Shown here: positions 44,057 through 52,605 of the stretch, one piece after another | Layout of the letters: every line of letters starts with the position of its first letter | Position numbering within the stretch: position 1 is the stretch's first letter | Source of the DNA: Burkholderia diffusa | GTDB lineage: Bacteria; Pseudomonadota; Gammaproteobacteria; Burkholderiales; Burkholderiaceae | Direction of reading: 5' to 3' | NCBI RefSeq assembly: GCF_001718315.1 | Contig: NZ_CP013363.1 | Coordinates: 1,302,001-1,366,000 of the forward strand | Length of the DNA: 64,000 nt | Position numbers and translations under genes: made by a program | The notes under the pieces: generated by a model | The model's database searches: none | The model's input: the letters and a program-made list of their open reading frames with translations, nothing else | Told to the model about the DNA's origin: nothing

Positions 44057-44618
44057 GTCGGCCTCCTCCAGGTTCAGATTCCGTTGTTCGTGAAAGGATT
44101 CTGGCCGGTCGGGGATGGCGTCACATCGTCTGTTGGGACGAGAGCCGGCAGGGAGGCGGGAGCGTTGCGCGGCGAGTCCGCGCAGCGAAACGGCGCTGCG
44201 TTGCTGCGGCGCGGCAGGCGACGTCGGTAGAGGGAGGCCGCGACGGCGTGCGGACAGTGGCGACAACGCCAGCAGCGTGCGTGCGGCTCAGCTGGAATAG
44301 CCGGTTCGACGGATTATCTTTCTTACGGCCGAAACGTGAGGAATTCACGAAACAATCGGCCGGATTGCTTATTTCCTCTGCGTCGAAATCAACCATTTAC
44401 CCATCACCGGCAATCGTCGTCGATAACGTGGCGTCATGGCATCGGCCCAGTCAGGACGGGCGTTCCAGCCTTCCGACGGCCTCTGGAAATGGACTGCGAA
44501 GCGCCGCGACAAACTTCGACACATGCAGCATGGACTTCAACCCTTGTAACGCGTATGTTACGCAAGCGGCGTTTAATATCTTTCATAAATATCAATAACG
44601 GCCTACGAGGATCACCGC
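44057..44618. promoter_or_regulatory. Divergent intergenic region upstream of hsaC and the Tat-lipoprotein gene
   Basis: 562 bp without a credible gene between divergent starts. It must hold the promoter of the long hsaC operon. An 11-base word CATCGTCTGTT at 44124-44134 recurs upstream of the hsaA operon. On the plus-strand side an AT-rich stretch has TTGTAACGCGTATGTTACGC (44544-44563, inverted GTAAC/GTTAC) and TAATAT at 44574-44579 as a possible -10. Confidence 0.5.
44124..44134 (-). promoter_or_regulatory. Shared 11-base word upstream of hsaC (possible operator)
   Basis: On the minus strand AACAGACGATG lies 68 bases upstream of the hsaC start. The same word lies upstream of the LLM-hsaA operon at 58778-58788. 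A common regulator site is possible; two occurrences are too few to prove it. Confidence 0.3.
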
Positions 44619-46205
44619 TTGAAAACCACAAAAAACCCGCTTTCGCTGTCCGACCTGTACGAGGCGTCGACGGCGATGAACCGGCGCGGCTTCATTCGTC
44701 TCGGCGCATATGCAGCCGTATCGATGCTGGCCGCCTGCGGCGGCGGCGGATCCGACGCACCGCCGCCGAGCCCGCCCCCTGACGGCGTCTCGCTGGCGCT
44801 CGCCGTGCAGCAGGCCGCGCCCGGCACCGCCGCGCTGGACGCCCGCTTCGCGAGCCTCGGCTTCGAGAAAGGCGACATCAACGACAATTGCTTCCGGGCC
44901 GACAACACGAACCTGATCGGCCTGCTCAACGCGCTCGGCGGCGGCGTGCTGCGCATCGGCGGGAACAGCGTCGACCGCATGACGTGGGCGCCCAACGGGC
45001 AGGGCCAGATCCGGCGGCAGGTCTCGCGTATCGACGTGGCGCGATTCGCCGCGTGCCTCAAGCAATGTCCCGAATGGAAAGTGATTTACGGGATCAATTT
45101 CGCCGGTGCGCGCGGCTCGGTGACGTCGCCATCGCAAGCGGCCGACGAAGCGCTGTATGTGTCGCAGCAGCTCGGCAGTCAGTTGCTCGCGTTCGAAATC
45201 GGCAACGAACCCGATCAATACGGCGGCAGCAGGACACCGAACCTCGCCGGGATCACCTACGACATCTTCCTGAACGGCGGTACGGTCGCCCAAGGCGCGA
45301 TCGCGGGATGGAACCAGTTTGCGCAGGCGATCGCGGGAGCCGTCAGCGGCGCCGTGTTCAGCGGGCCGGCCGCCGCCAGCGACACGCCAGGCTGGGCGGA
45401 GTCGTTCGCGGCGAGCCAGGGCAGGAACATCGCACTGCTGACCGAGCACTACTACATCAGCAACTACAACGACAGCGCGCCGTCAATCGCCGGGATGCTC
45501 GCCTACCCCGATGCGAACCTGGTGACGGCGCTGCAAAACATGCAGTCCGCCGCACAGAAGGCCGGCGTGCCGTTCCGAATGGACGAGACGAATTCGTATT
45601 TCAACAGCACGAAGCCGGCCGGTGTCAGCAACGTGTTCGCGAGTGCGCTGTGGGCGATCGACTTCATCTTCACGCATGCGCAGTACGGCGCGAGCGGCCT
45701 GAATTTCCACAACAACGGGTCGATGACGAGCTATGCGGCGATCGCCGATTCGCAAGGTGAAGTCACCGCCGTGCAGCCGCTCTATTACGCACTGCTGTTC
45801 TTTTCGCAAATCTTCGCGCGCGGCGGCACCGGTCAACTCCTGAAGACATCGCTGAGCACAAGCGCTGCGGCCGTCAGCGCATTCGCAGTCGCAACAACTC
45901 AGGGCGAGACCTGCGTGATCATCAACAACAAGGATACGGCCAGCGCCGCAAACGTTACCGTCACGCTCGACTCGCAGGCGTCGCGCGCGACAGTGATGAC
46001 GCTCGCTTCGTCAGGTGACGCGACGGGTGCCCAACTCGCCAATCCGGGTATTTACAACGGCGGGACGCCGATCACCTTCGGCGGACACGCAGTCGCGCTG
46101 AATGGCGCATGGAACGGCTCGCCGCAGCAGACGCTTGCCGTGTCGAAGCAGCAGGTGTTCGTGAAGGTAGCGCCCGTCAGTGCCGCACTGATTCGCATCG
46201 TCTAG
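44619..46205 (+). CDS. Tat-type lipoprotein resembling glycoside hydrolases
   Basis: 528-residue exported protein. The TTG at 44619 has GAGG eight bases upstream and coding-type codons follow; the ATG at 44676 is an alternative. A twin-arginine motif (MNRRGFIRLG) precedes a hydrophobic stretch and a lipobox (SMLAAC), then a Gly/Ser/Pro linker. The main domain has GGGVLRIGGNSVDRMTW, LLAFEIGNEPDQYGG (Glu after Asn, as in retaining TIM-barrel glycosidases), ALLTEHYYISNYNDSAP and FRMDETNSYFNSTKPAGVSN. A C-terminal beta domain follows. This is like GH79-type glucuronidases. It is probably envelope-anchored, with no evident steroid role. Confidence 0.85.
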   Translation: MKTTKNPLSLSDLYEASTAMNRRGFIRLGAYAAVSMLAACGGGGSDAPPPSPPPDGVSLALAVQQAAPGTAALDARFASLGFEKGDINDNCFRADNTNLIGLLNALGGGVLRIGGNSVDRMTWAPNGQGQIRRQVSRIDVARFAACLKQCPEWKVIYGINFAGARGSVTSPSQAADEALYVSQQLGSQLLAFEIGNEPDQYGGSRTPNLAGITYDIFLNGGTVAQGAIAGWNQFAQAIAGAVSGAVFSGPAAASDTPGWAESFAASQGRNIALLTEHYYISNYNDSAPSIAGMLAYPDANLVTALQNMQSAAQKAGVPFRMDETNSYFNSTKPAGVSNVFASALWAIDFIFTHAQYGASGLNFHNNGSMTSYAAIADSQGEVTAVQPLYYALLFFSQIFARGGTGQLLKTSLSTSAAAVSAFAVATTQGETCVIINNKDTASAANVTVTLDSQASRATVMTLASSGDATGAQLANPGIYNGGTPITFGGHAVALNGAWNGSPQQTLAVSKQQVFVKVAPVSAALIRIV

Positions 46206-46297
46206 CGTCGTCAACCCGCGACGGGAACGTCGCTCGACGTCTTGCGTCGCGATTCAGCCGATTCACCCGCCCCGGCCGCCGCGCACACGATGATCCG
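46206..46297. other. Gap between convergent genes
   Basis: 92 bp between convergent stops. No hairpin with T-run was found. Confidence 0.5.
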
Positions 46298-47494
46298 TCA
46301 CGATGCCGCGGCCGACATCATGCTTCGCCGCACGACCACCGCCAGCACCGCGACGAGGATCGCCGACGCGACCGGCCACATCGTGCCCGTAATGACCGCG
46401 ACGAACGCCTGCGCCGGCGCGATCCATGCGAGTGCCACGACGGCCGTCTCAAGCCGGTCCGGCCGAACGTTGCGGCGGTCGAGCAGCAGGAAGATGACCG
46501 GAAGCACCAGCCACAGCAGGTCGTAATACATGAAGTACGGCTGAACGAGGAGCGTCGCAGAAGCCAGTGCCGCCGCACGCAATTCGAAGCGCTTCGCGCG
46601 AATCCATACGTACGCGACGGCCGCGGCGGCGGCCACCGAGACGCACGTTTGCAGGCCGTATGCGACCTGAATCGACAGGCCCGCAATCCGAGCGAGCCCG
46701 AACATCGACGGCATGCCGCGCCAGAGCGTCTCGCCGTACTCCATCACGCCGCGATCGAAGGACGGCAGGAACGCGAAAAACGCGATCCACGCCCGCCACC
46801 CGAATATGGCCGTCGACGTCGCGACGATTCCGGCACTGAACATGCCCGCCGAGACCAGCGCTGTCCAGTGCCGCCCGCAGATCAGGGCCAGCGGAAACAG
46901 CACGCCGAATTGCGGCTTCAGCATCAGGATCGCGATGCAGGCCCCGGCGACGACCGGGCGCGACCGGAGCAGCAGCAGCGCCGCGCCGGCCGCCGCAACG
47001 GTCAGAAATGCGTTCTGCATGGTCAGGGCGGCACCGATCAGACCCGGAAACGCGGCGATCGCCAGCCGCCACTGACCGTCGAGCGAACGCGTCAATCGCG
47101 CGACGACTGCCGCATAGAAGGCGATCGTCAGTAAGCCGAACAGAACGACGGCGTTCGCGAACGGCATCAAGCCAAACGGGACGACGACGAGCAGGAAGGT
47201 CGGCGGATACGGCCACGGCGCAAAATCGTCGAATGGCCGCAGCGCGGCCTCGATCGGCTGGATCCATTGCGGCGAGAAGATCGCCGTCGGACCATGCTCG
47301 AGCGCGACCCGCGCCGTCGCCCAGAATATCGCGAAGTCCGACCCGACCATCGGCGCGGACCGGTCGTGCCACAGGTAATAGCGGATCGCCCAGACGACGA
47401 GGAAGAGGATCTGCAGCCCGAGCACCGCGACGGCATACGTGCCGACGCGCCGTCCATCGCCTGCACGATCGTCCGCTGCGCGTATCCGCTCCAT
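46298..47494 (-). CDS. Membrane glycosyltransferase-like protein (GT87/DUF2029 family)
   Basis: 398-residue polytopic membrane protein with about ten hydrophobic helices. The pattern of DUF2029/GT87 mannosyltransferase-like proteins is seen: a first periplasmic loop after helix 1 with SDFAIFWATARVALEHG, then PWPYPPTFLLVVVPFGLMPF, MLKPQFGVLFPLALICG and VQPYFMYYDLLWLVLPVIFL. These enzymes use polyprenyl-phosphate sugars to modify envelope glycans or lipids. It is convergent with the Tat-lipoprotein gene. The substrate is unknown. Confidence 0.85.
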   Translation of the reverse strand: MERIRAADDRAGDGRRVGTYAVAVLGLQILFLVVWAIRYYLWHDRSAPMVGSDFAIFWATARVALEHGPTAIFSPQWIQPIEAALRPFDDFAPWPYPPTFLLVVVPFGLMPFANAVVLFGLLTIAFYAAVVARLTRSLDGQWRLAIAAFPGLIGAALTMQNAFLTVAAAGAALLLLRSRPVVAGACIAILMLKPQFGVLFPLALICGRHWTALVSAGMFSAGIVATSTAIFGWRAWIAFFAFLPSFDRGVMEYGETLWRGMPSMFGLARIAGLSIQVAYGLQTCVSVAAAAAVAYVWIRAKRFELRAAALASATLLVQPYFMYYDLLWLVLPVIFLLLDRRNVRPDRLETAVVALAWIAPAQAFVAVITGTMWPVASAILVAVLAVVVRRSMMSAAAS

Positions 47495-47601
47495 CGATCA
47501 CCCCGCGTTTTTGTTCCGGTGAAGCATGGATGGCACCCGGCCTGCCCTGCGGCCGACACTGCGCGTGCATCGCATGGCCGTGCTCGTGGTGCGCGTACCG
47601 C

Positions 47602-48261
47602 TCAGAACCGGTACGAGATCCCGATCTGCAGGACCGGATACCACCGATACCGCGACATCATCCGGTTCAGTTCGTCGAGGCCGCTGGACGCCAGGACCTG
47701 GCTCTTCTGCGGTCCGGCCGCAGCGGCGAGCGCCGGCGACAGCGTGTACGAGCAGCGCGGGATCCCGTATGCGACGCCCAGATCGGCGACGAAGCCGAGC
47801 CCTTTCGACGCCGGCCGGTGTCCGTAGCCGATCCCGACGTACGGCATCACGGTCGGATAGCGTGCCTCCGCGACCGCGTACATTCCTGGCAGCGCCGGAT
47901 ATCGCTTGCCGCCAAACACGTAGGTGCCGTTAGTTGGCACTGACACGCCGCGGATTTCGTCGTCGTTGAAGCGCAATCCGATCGTCGCGCGAAAACCGCT
48001 GCCGCGCCACGGAAAAATGTCGGCATACAGGCCACCCTGGCGCAGCTTGATGTCGTCCTGATAGCGATTGCCGGCCACGGTGAAGTCATGCGTCAGATTG
48101 ATCGCATTGAAATCCGCGTGTGCACCCAGCACGGAATTGAAGCTCACGGCCGCGCCGATGCCGACGCCTTGCGTGCCGCCCTGCAGGTAGATTTCCTGCG
48201 CGTGCGCGCCGGCCGCGAACACCATCGCCAGCGCTGCCCATTGGTTCACTGTCATTTTCAC
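47602..48261 (-). CDS. Outer-membrane beta-barrel protein
   Basis: 219-residue exported protein starting at GTG 48261 (or ATG 48255). A short signal peptide (NQWAALAMVFAAGAHAQ) is followed by a mature sequence of alternating strands. It ends in an aromatic residue (LQIGISYRF), as is typical of small outer-membrane barrels. Segments such as GVGIGAAVSFNSVLGAHADF and MPYVGIGYGHRPASKGLGF resemble the OmpW/acyloxyacyl-hydrolase-like barrels. It lies 107 bp downstream of the GT87-like gene on the same strand. The function is unknown. Confidence 0.8.
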   Translation of the reverse strand: MKMTVNQWAALAMVFAAGAHAQEIYLQGGTQGVGIGAAVSFNSVLGAHADFNAINLTHDFTVAGNRYQDDIKLRQGGLYADIFPWRGSGFRATIGLRFNDDEIRGVSVPTNGTYVFGGKRYPALPGMYAVAEARYPTVMPYVGIGYGHRPASKGLGFVADLGVAYGIPRCSYTLSPALAAAAGPQKSQVLASSGLDELNRMMSRYRWYPVLQIGISYRF

Positions 48262-49204
48262 GGGCGTCCCCCCGACATGTGCCGGGCGCGCCGACCCGCC
48301 GCGTGCAACGCATGCCGCTACGCGCAGCGGGTCCCCCGGCACGACATCTCGCAAGCAAGCTTGCTGTTTGACGGATCGCACGTGTAGTGTCCGTTCGTGT
48401 CTCCGATACGACGCGTTGCGCGTTCGACACAACCGGCCACCATCCCGCAGCTCGATCCGATCCCCGATATTTCGATGTCGTTGCGTGCCGCTCCCGCGAT
48501 TCGTCGTTACCATCGGTCGCGGTTGTGTCGAGCGGCACCGGCCTAATCGCAAGGCATGTGCCATGCGGCGCGGACCCGCGCGGGACAAGCGTCTCGGCCT
48601 GACACCGGGGGTTACGCGGGAGGAAATCGACGGAAATGTTTCAGGAACGCATCTGTTTTCGGGGCTTCGGCGTTATGCCCATGACCGGGGCGGCTGGCAG
48701 CGAGCGCTGCAATGCCCACGAGGCAAGTACGAGCAAGTCGTCTGCACGCCTTGATTGACACGGTCAGCAAATGCGTCACACAGCACCCAGCTCGAAAAGC
48801 GTTTCATTCGTGTGACCTTGAGGCGGTGGCGGGGCTGCCCCGGATGCCGGAGCGTGATGTGCAAGTCAACGGGAATACCGAATCAGGCATCTGCGAATGT
48901 CATCGCGCATCCATACAGTTCGACGCATCACATTGGACTCCCGGGCTAACACGCTGCACTCTGAACGCACATGCTGGCGGACAAGGATTCATCGGGGACG
49001 CTCTCCGCTGAATGAGAATTAATTGCGGCGGACCGATTTTCTGCTTTATAGAGTTATAAAAGGGCGGATCCACGTTGATACAATGCTCAACCAAGATAAA
49101 GCTGATCCGGAATACCAGCACGTCCGCGACTCAATCGCAATCGAAGCGAAACGTCTGGACCGACCGTCAGCAATTTATAAGATCAATCAACTCTCGGGGA
49201 TATC
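48262..49204. other. 943-bp gene-poor region with lowered GC
   Basis: No open frame here has convincing start signals or recognisable sequence. The right half (about 48600-49204) is visibly richer in A and T, with TTTATAGAGTTATAAAA near 49044-49060 and a TACAAT hexamer at 49078-49083 ahead of the LprI-like gene. It could hold decayed genes or be foreign DNA; nothing specific could be recognised. Confidence 0.55.
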
Positions 49205-50113
49205 GTGAAGCGCATCGCACTTCTTTTACTGGCCGCAGCCACAGTTACCGCTTGCGACTCGAAACATTCCGACAGCAGCGCGCAAGCGTTGCCGACTGGC
49301 TCGAATACGGCCAGCGATACCACTGCCTCGCTCCCGGCCTCTTCGACGCCCGTTCCTGCCCCGCCTCCTCCGTCGCACAATTACGCAATGAGCCAGGACG
49401 GTACGTATGGGTACGAGCCGGCGCTCAGCGAAGATGATGTCCGAGCAGGAAAGGCCACAAAAGCGCTTGTGATGATGCGCTACGTCGGTCTTCGGGACGG
49501 AAGTTATATTTTGCTTTTGGTCGACGAGGACAATCCGAACATATCGACTCGCATTACGTGCCAAGCTCCGTGCAATTTCGCCAAGTCCCAAACGATGGCC
49601 GGCGACTCGATCCTCAAGACCGAAACTGTCAGGGTTGTACCCAACTCCTTGATTGGCGCAATGGTCGAAGACGCGATGTCAGGGCAACTGACGCCCTATG
49701 GTCAACGCATGGCAACCTTGAATCAGGCCCAGCAACCGGCGATCGTCGCGCCTCCGACACCATCAACCTTGGCGCCTGCCGAGCCGGGAGCAAACCAGGC
49801 TGCGAGCGACGTAGCCGCTTCGCCGCTGCAACAAACGAGCTTCGACTGTGCCAAGGCGAAGTCAATTCCGGAGTTTCTGATCTGTCATGACCCGGATCTT
49901 GCGGCTGACGACCGCGACCTCGCCACCACGTATCAGCAAGCAAAGGACGCCGTCATCGATAAAGCGGCATTTGCTGAACGAACGCGGAAACAATGGAATT
50001 TTCGTGAGAAGAATTGCCGGGACAAAGCATGCCTGACTTCTTGGTACGCATATCAGAAACGCGTGCTGGCGAAGATTGCGCAAACCGGCGACGTGAACGT
50101 CCAAGATAACTGA
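49205..50113 (+). CDS. Lipoprotein with C-terminal LprI/DUF1311 domain
   Basis: 302-residue lipoprotein starting at GTG 49205 after a GGGGATATC site. The signal MKRIALLLLAAATVTAC ends in a lipobox Cys at residue 17, and a long Ser/Pro/Ala linker follows. The middle domain (residues about 75-170) is unassigned. The last 85 residues form a DUF1311/LprI domain: FDCAKAKSIPEFLICHDPDL, AADDRDLATTYQQAKDAV and FREKNCRDKACLTSWYAYQK with four Cys. Domains of this kind inhibit lysozyme in LprI. Base composition is more AT-rich than neighbours, suggesting a different origin. It lies between envelope genes and the steroid operon and is not obviously part of either. Confidence 0.85.
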   Translation: MKRIALLLLAAATVTACDSKHSDSSAQALPTGSNTASDTTASLPASSTPVPAPPPPSHNYAMSQDGTYGYEPALSEDDVRAGKATKALVMMRYVGLRDGSYILLLVDEDNPNISTRITCQAPCNFAKSQTMAGDSILKTETVRVVPNSLIGAMVEDAMSGQLTPYGQRMATLNQAQQPAIVAPPTPSTLAPAEPGANQAASDVAASPLQQTSFDCAKAKSIPEFLICHDPDLAADDRDLATTYQQAKDAVIDKAAFAERTRKQWNFREKNCRDKACLTSWYAYQKRVLAKIAQTGDVNVQDN

Positions 50114-50161
50114 AGCATCCCGCTGCCGGGCCCGCTCCCCCGAGCGAGCCCGCTCCGTTCA

Positions 50162-50935
50162 TCACAACCCATACCCGCCCGAAACATTCAACTGCTGCCC
50201 CGTGATGTAATTCGCGCGGTCCGACGCGAGAAACACCGCCGCGCGTCCAATATCGTGCGCCTTCCCCCAGCGCTTGAGCGCGAGCATGTTCTGCGTCTCG
50301 TCGATCCACGCCTGGTCGAACTGACCTTGCTCGAGCAGCACCGGAAACATCCCGGCCTCGATCACGCCGACCAGAATCGAATTCGCGCGAATCTCGTGAC
50401 GGCCCTCCTCGCGCGCGAGCCCTTTCACGAGCGCCTCGTTCGCCGCCTTCGGCGCGACCGACAATCCATCTCGATCCGGCCAGCGCAGATGCCCGGCCGA
50501 GCCGAGCGTCACGAACGACCCGCCGCCCGACGCGCGGAAATGCGGTAACGCAGCCTTCGCCGCATTGAAGAAGCCAACCGTCTCGACCTCGATCGCGCGC
50601 CGCCAGTCGTCATGCGTCATGTCGCCGATATGGCGTTGGTTCACGAACGGGCCGGCCGCCCACACGATCGTGTGCACGCGGCCGTGCGCATCGATCGCCG
50701 TCGCGAGCGCCGCATTGACCTGCGCGGGATCGGTCACGTCCGCGCAATGCGTGGTGGCCGTGACACCAGTGCCGCGCAGGTCGCGCGCGACACGCGCGGC
50801 CACATCGGCCTTGCTGCGATAACCGAGCGCGACCGGCACGCCGGTGCGCGCGAATTCCAGCGCGACACCCTGCCCGATCCCGCCGCTGCCGCCGAACACG
50901 AGTACCGCGCCGGGCGGAAATCCGTTGTCGTTCAT
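50162..50935 (-). CDS. SDR family protein lacking the catalytic tyrosine
   Basis: 257-residue short-chain dehydrogenase fold with VLVFGGSGGIGQGVALEFAR (residues 11-30), VWAAGPF in place of NNAG (residues 91-97) and the C-terminal YITGQQLNVSGGYGL. Ser146 and Lys163 of the active site are present. The position of the catalytic Tyr (13 after Ser146, 4 before Lys163) is Ser159 (codon TCG, motif LSVAPKAA). The NNAG Asn is also replaced. It may be catalytically altered or act on an unusual substrate. It is the last gene of the hsaA-kstD-kshB-fadD3 operon, 37 bp after fadD3. Confidence 0.9.
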   Translation of the reverse strand: MNDNGFPPGAVLVFGGSGGIGQGVALEFARTGVPVALGYRSKADVAARVARDLRGTGVTATTHCADVTDPAQVNAALATAIDAHGRVHTIVWAAGPFVNQRHIGDMTHDDWRRAIEVETVGFFNAAKAALPHFRASGGGSFVTLGSAGHLRWPDRDGLSVAPKAANEALVKGLAREEGRHEIRANSILVGVIEAGMFPVLLEQGQFDQAWIDETQNMLALKRWGKAHDIGRAAVFLASDRANYITGQQLNVSGGYGL

Positions 50936-50972
50936 GCATTCATCCCGTTGGTGACGGATCGCGCGCCGGCGA

Positions 50973-52565
50973 TCAGGCCGCCGCCTCGGTGCCGGCGCGC
51001 AGCCGGTACTTCAGCACCTTGCCGGCCGCGCTCGTTGGCAGTTGATCGACGAACGTGAAATGCCGCGGCACCTTGTAGTTCGCCATGTTGGCGCGCGCCC
51101 AGTCGTTCAGCGCGTCGGCGTCGGTGTGCGCGCCGGGACGCAGCACGACGTACGCATGCCCGACTTCACCGAGCCGCTTGTCGGGCACGCCGACCAGCGC
51201 GACCTGCGCGATCGCCGGATGCGCGGCCAGCAGCCGCTCGATCTCCGCCGGATAGCAGTTGAAGCCGCCGACGATGAACATGTCCTTGATCCGGTCGGTG
51301 ATCTTCAGGTTGCCGTTCGCGTCGACGCAGCCGAGGTCGCCGGTATGCAACCAGCCGTCCGCATCGACGGCCTCGCGCGTCGCGTCCGGCTGGTTGAAAT
51401 AGCCGCGCATCACGTTGTAGCCGCGCACCCAGATCTCGCCGGTCTCGTCCGGGCCGAGCGCGACGCCGTCCTGTCCCGCGATGCGCAGCTCGACGTCCGG
51501 CATCGGCCGGCCCGACGTGCAGGCGACCGTCTCCGCGTCGTCGCCATGACGGCACAGCGTCGCGAACCCGCACGATTCGGTCAGCCCGTAGCCGGTCAGC
51601 ACGGTCTCGAAGCCGAGCTCCGCGCGCATCCGCTCGATCAGGCTCGGCGCGATCGCGGCCGCGCCCGTCACCGCGATCCGCAGCGACGACAAGTCGCGCG
51701 TCGCGCGTTCGGGCGCATCGAGCAGCGCGTAGTACAGCGTCGGCGGGCCCGGCAGCACCGACACACGTTCGTCGGCAATGCGGCGCAAGACGTCGGCGGG
51801 CTGGAACACGAGATGCGGCAGCACGGTCGCACCACTCGACAATGCGGCGAGCCAGCCCGCCTTGTAACCGAACGTATGGAAAAAAGGATTGACGATCAGA
51901 TAACGGTCGTCCCGGCACACGCCGGCGATCGTGGCCCATGCCTGTGCGGCCCGCAGGTTCTGTCCATGCGCGGTCATCACGCCCTTCGGGCGGCCCGTCG
52001 TGCCGGACGTGAACATCAGGTCCATCACGGTATCCGGTGTCACCTGCGCCTCCCGCTCGCGCACGGCGGCGAGCGGCACCGCCGCGCCGCGCGCGAGGAA
52101 TGCGTTCCAGGTTTCGTCGCACGCGCCGGACGGCGGTTCGCCGTCGAACACGACGACACGTTCGAGCGTCGCGGGACGGTGCGGCGCGAGCATCGCCGGA
52201 TAGGATTCGCCGAGAAAGGTGCCGCAGCAGAACAGCAGCCGCGCGCCGCCGTCGTGCAGGATGCCGCCCACCTCCATGCCCTTCATCCGTGTGTTGACCG
52301 GCACGAGAATCGCGCCGACGGTGTGGATCGCCAGCGCCGCGACAATCCATTGCGGCAGGTTCGGCGCCCATACGGCGATCCGGTCGCCGGCGTCGATGCC
52401 GCTCGCGAGCAGCGCGCGCGCCGCCTCGAGACGCGCCGCGTCGAGTTCCGCATAGGTCAGCCGGCCGTGCTCCGACTCGATCGCCGGATGCGCGCCGTGG
52501 CGCGCGGCAGCCCGCGCGATCAACGCAGGTGTGGTGAGGATTTCGTTATCCATCGTCATAGGCAT
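50973..52565 (-). CDS. fadD3: HIP-CoA ligase (FadD3-like acyl-CoA synthetase)
   Basis: ANL-family ligase of about 530 residues; ATGs at 52565, 52559 and 52553 are all possible starts and none has a strong ribosome site. It has LMFTSGTTGRPKGVMTAHGQ, VNPFFHTFGYKAGWLAAL, LTGYGLTESCGFATLC, DGWLHTGDLGCVDANGNLKI, IKDMFIVGGFNCYPAEIERL and Lys in TSAAGKVLKYRL. FadD3 activates HIP, the C/D-ring propionate left after HsaD, so it links upper and lower pathways. A paralogue lies at 11833-13416. Being in the operon with hsaA, kstD, hsaB and kshB, this copy is the better FadD3 candidate. Confidence 0.9.
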   Translation of the reverse strand: MPMTMDNEILTTPALIARAAARHGAHPAIESEHGRLTYAELDAARLEAARALLASGIDAGDRIAVWAPNLPQWIVAALAIHTVGAILVPVNTRMKGMEVGGILHDGGARLLFCCGTFLGESYPAMLAPHRPATLERVVVFDGEPPSGACDETWNAFLARGAAVPLAAVREREAQVTPDTVMDLMFTSGTTGRPKGVMTAHGQNLRAAQAWATIAGVCRDDRYLIVNPFFHTFGYKAGWLAALSSGATVLPHLVFQPADVLRRIADERVSVLPGPPTLYYALLDAPERATRDLSSLRIAVTGAAAIAPSLIERMRAELGFETVLTGYGLTESCGFATLCRHGDDAETVACTSGRPMPDVELRIAGQDGVALGPDETGEIWVRGYNVMRGYFNQPDATREAVDADGWLHTGDLGCVDANGNLKITDRIKDMFIVGGFNCYPAEIERLLAAHPAIAQVALVGVPDKRLGEVGHAYVVLRPGAHTDADALNDWARANMANYKVPRHFTFVDQLPTSAAGKVLKYRLRAGTEAAA

Positions 52566-52605
52566 CGCAACAAGGTTGCCGCGCGCGCCGCAGGCGCGCC
52601 GCGGC

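Noticed and set aside
48368-48754. 128-codon plus-strand frame in the gene-poor region
   Set aside because: No ribosome site, Arg/Cys-rich sequence without family features; likely chance.
49041-49083. Consensus promoter for the LprI-like gene
   Set aside because: AT-rich hexamers exist but no -35/-10 pair has acceptable spacing on both elements.
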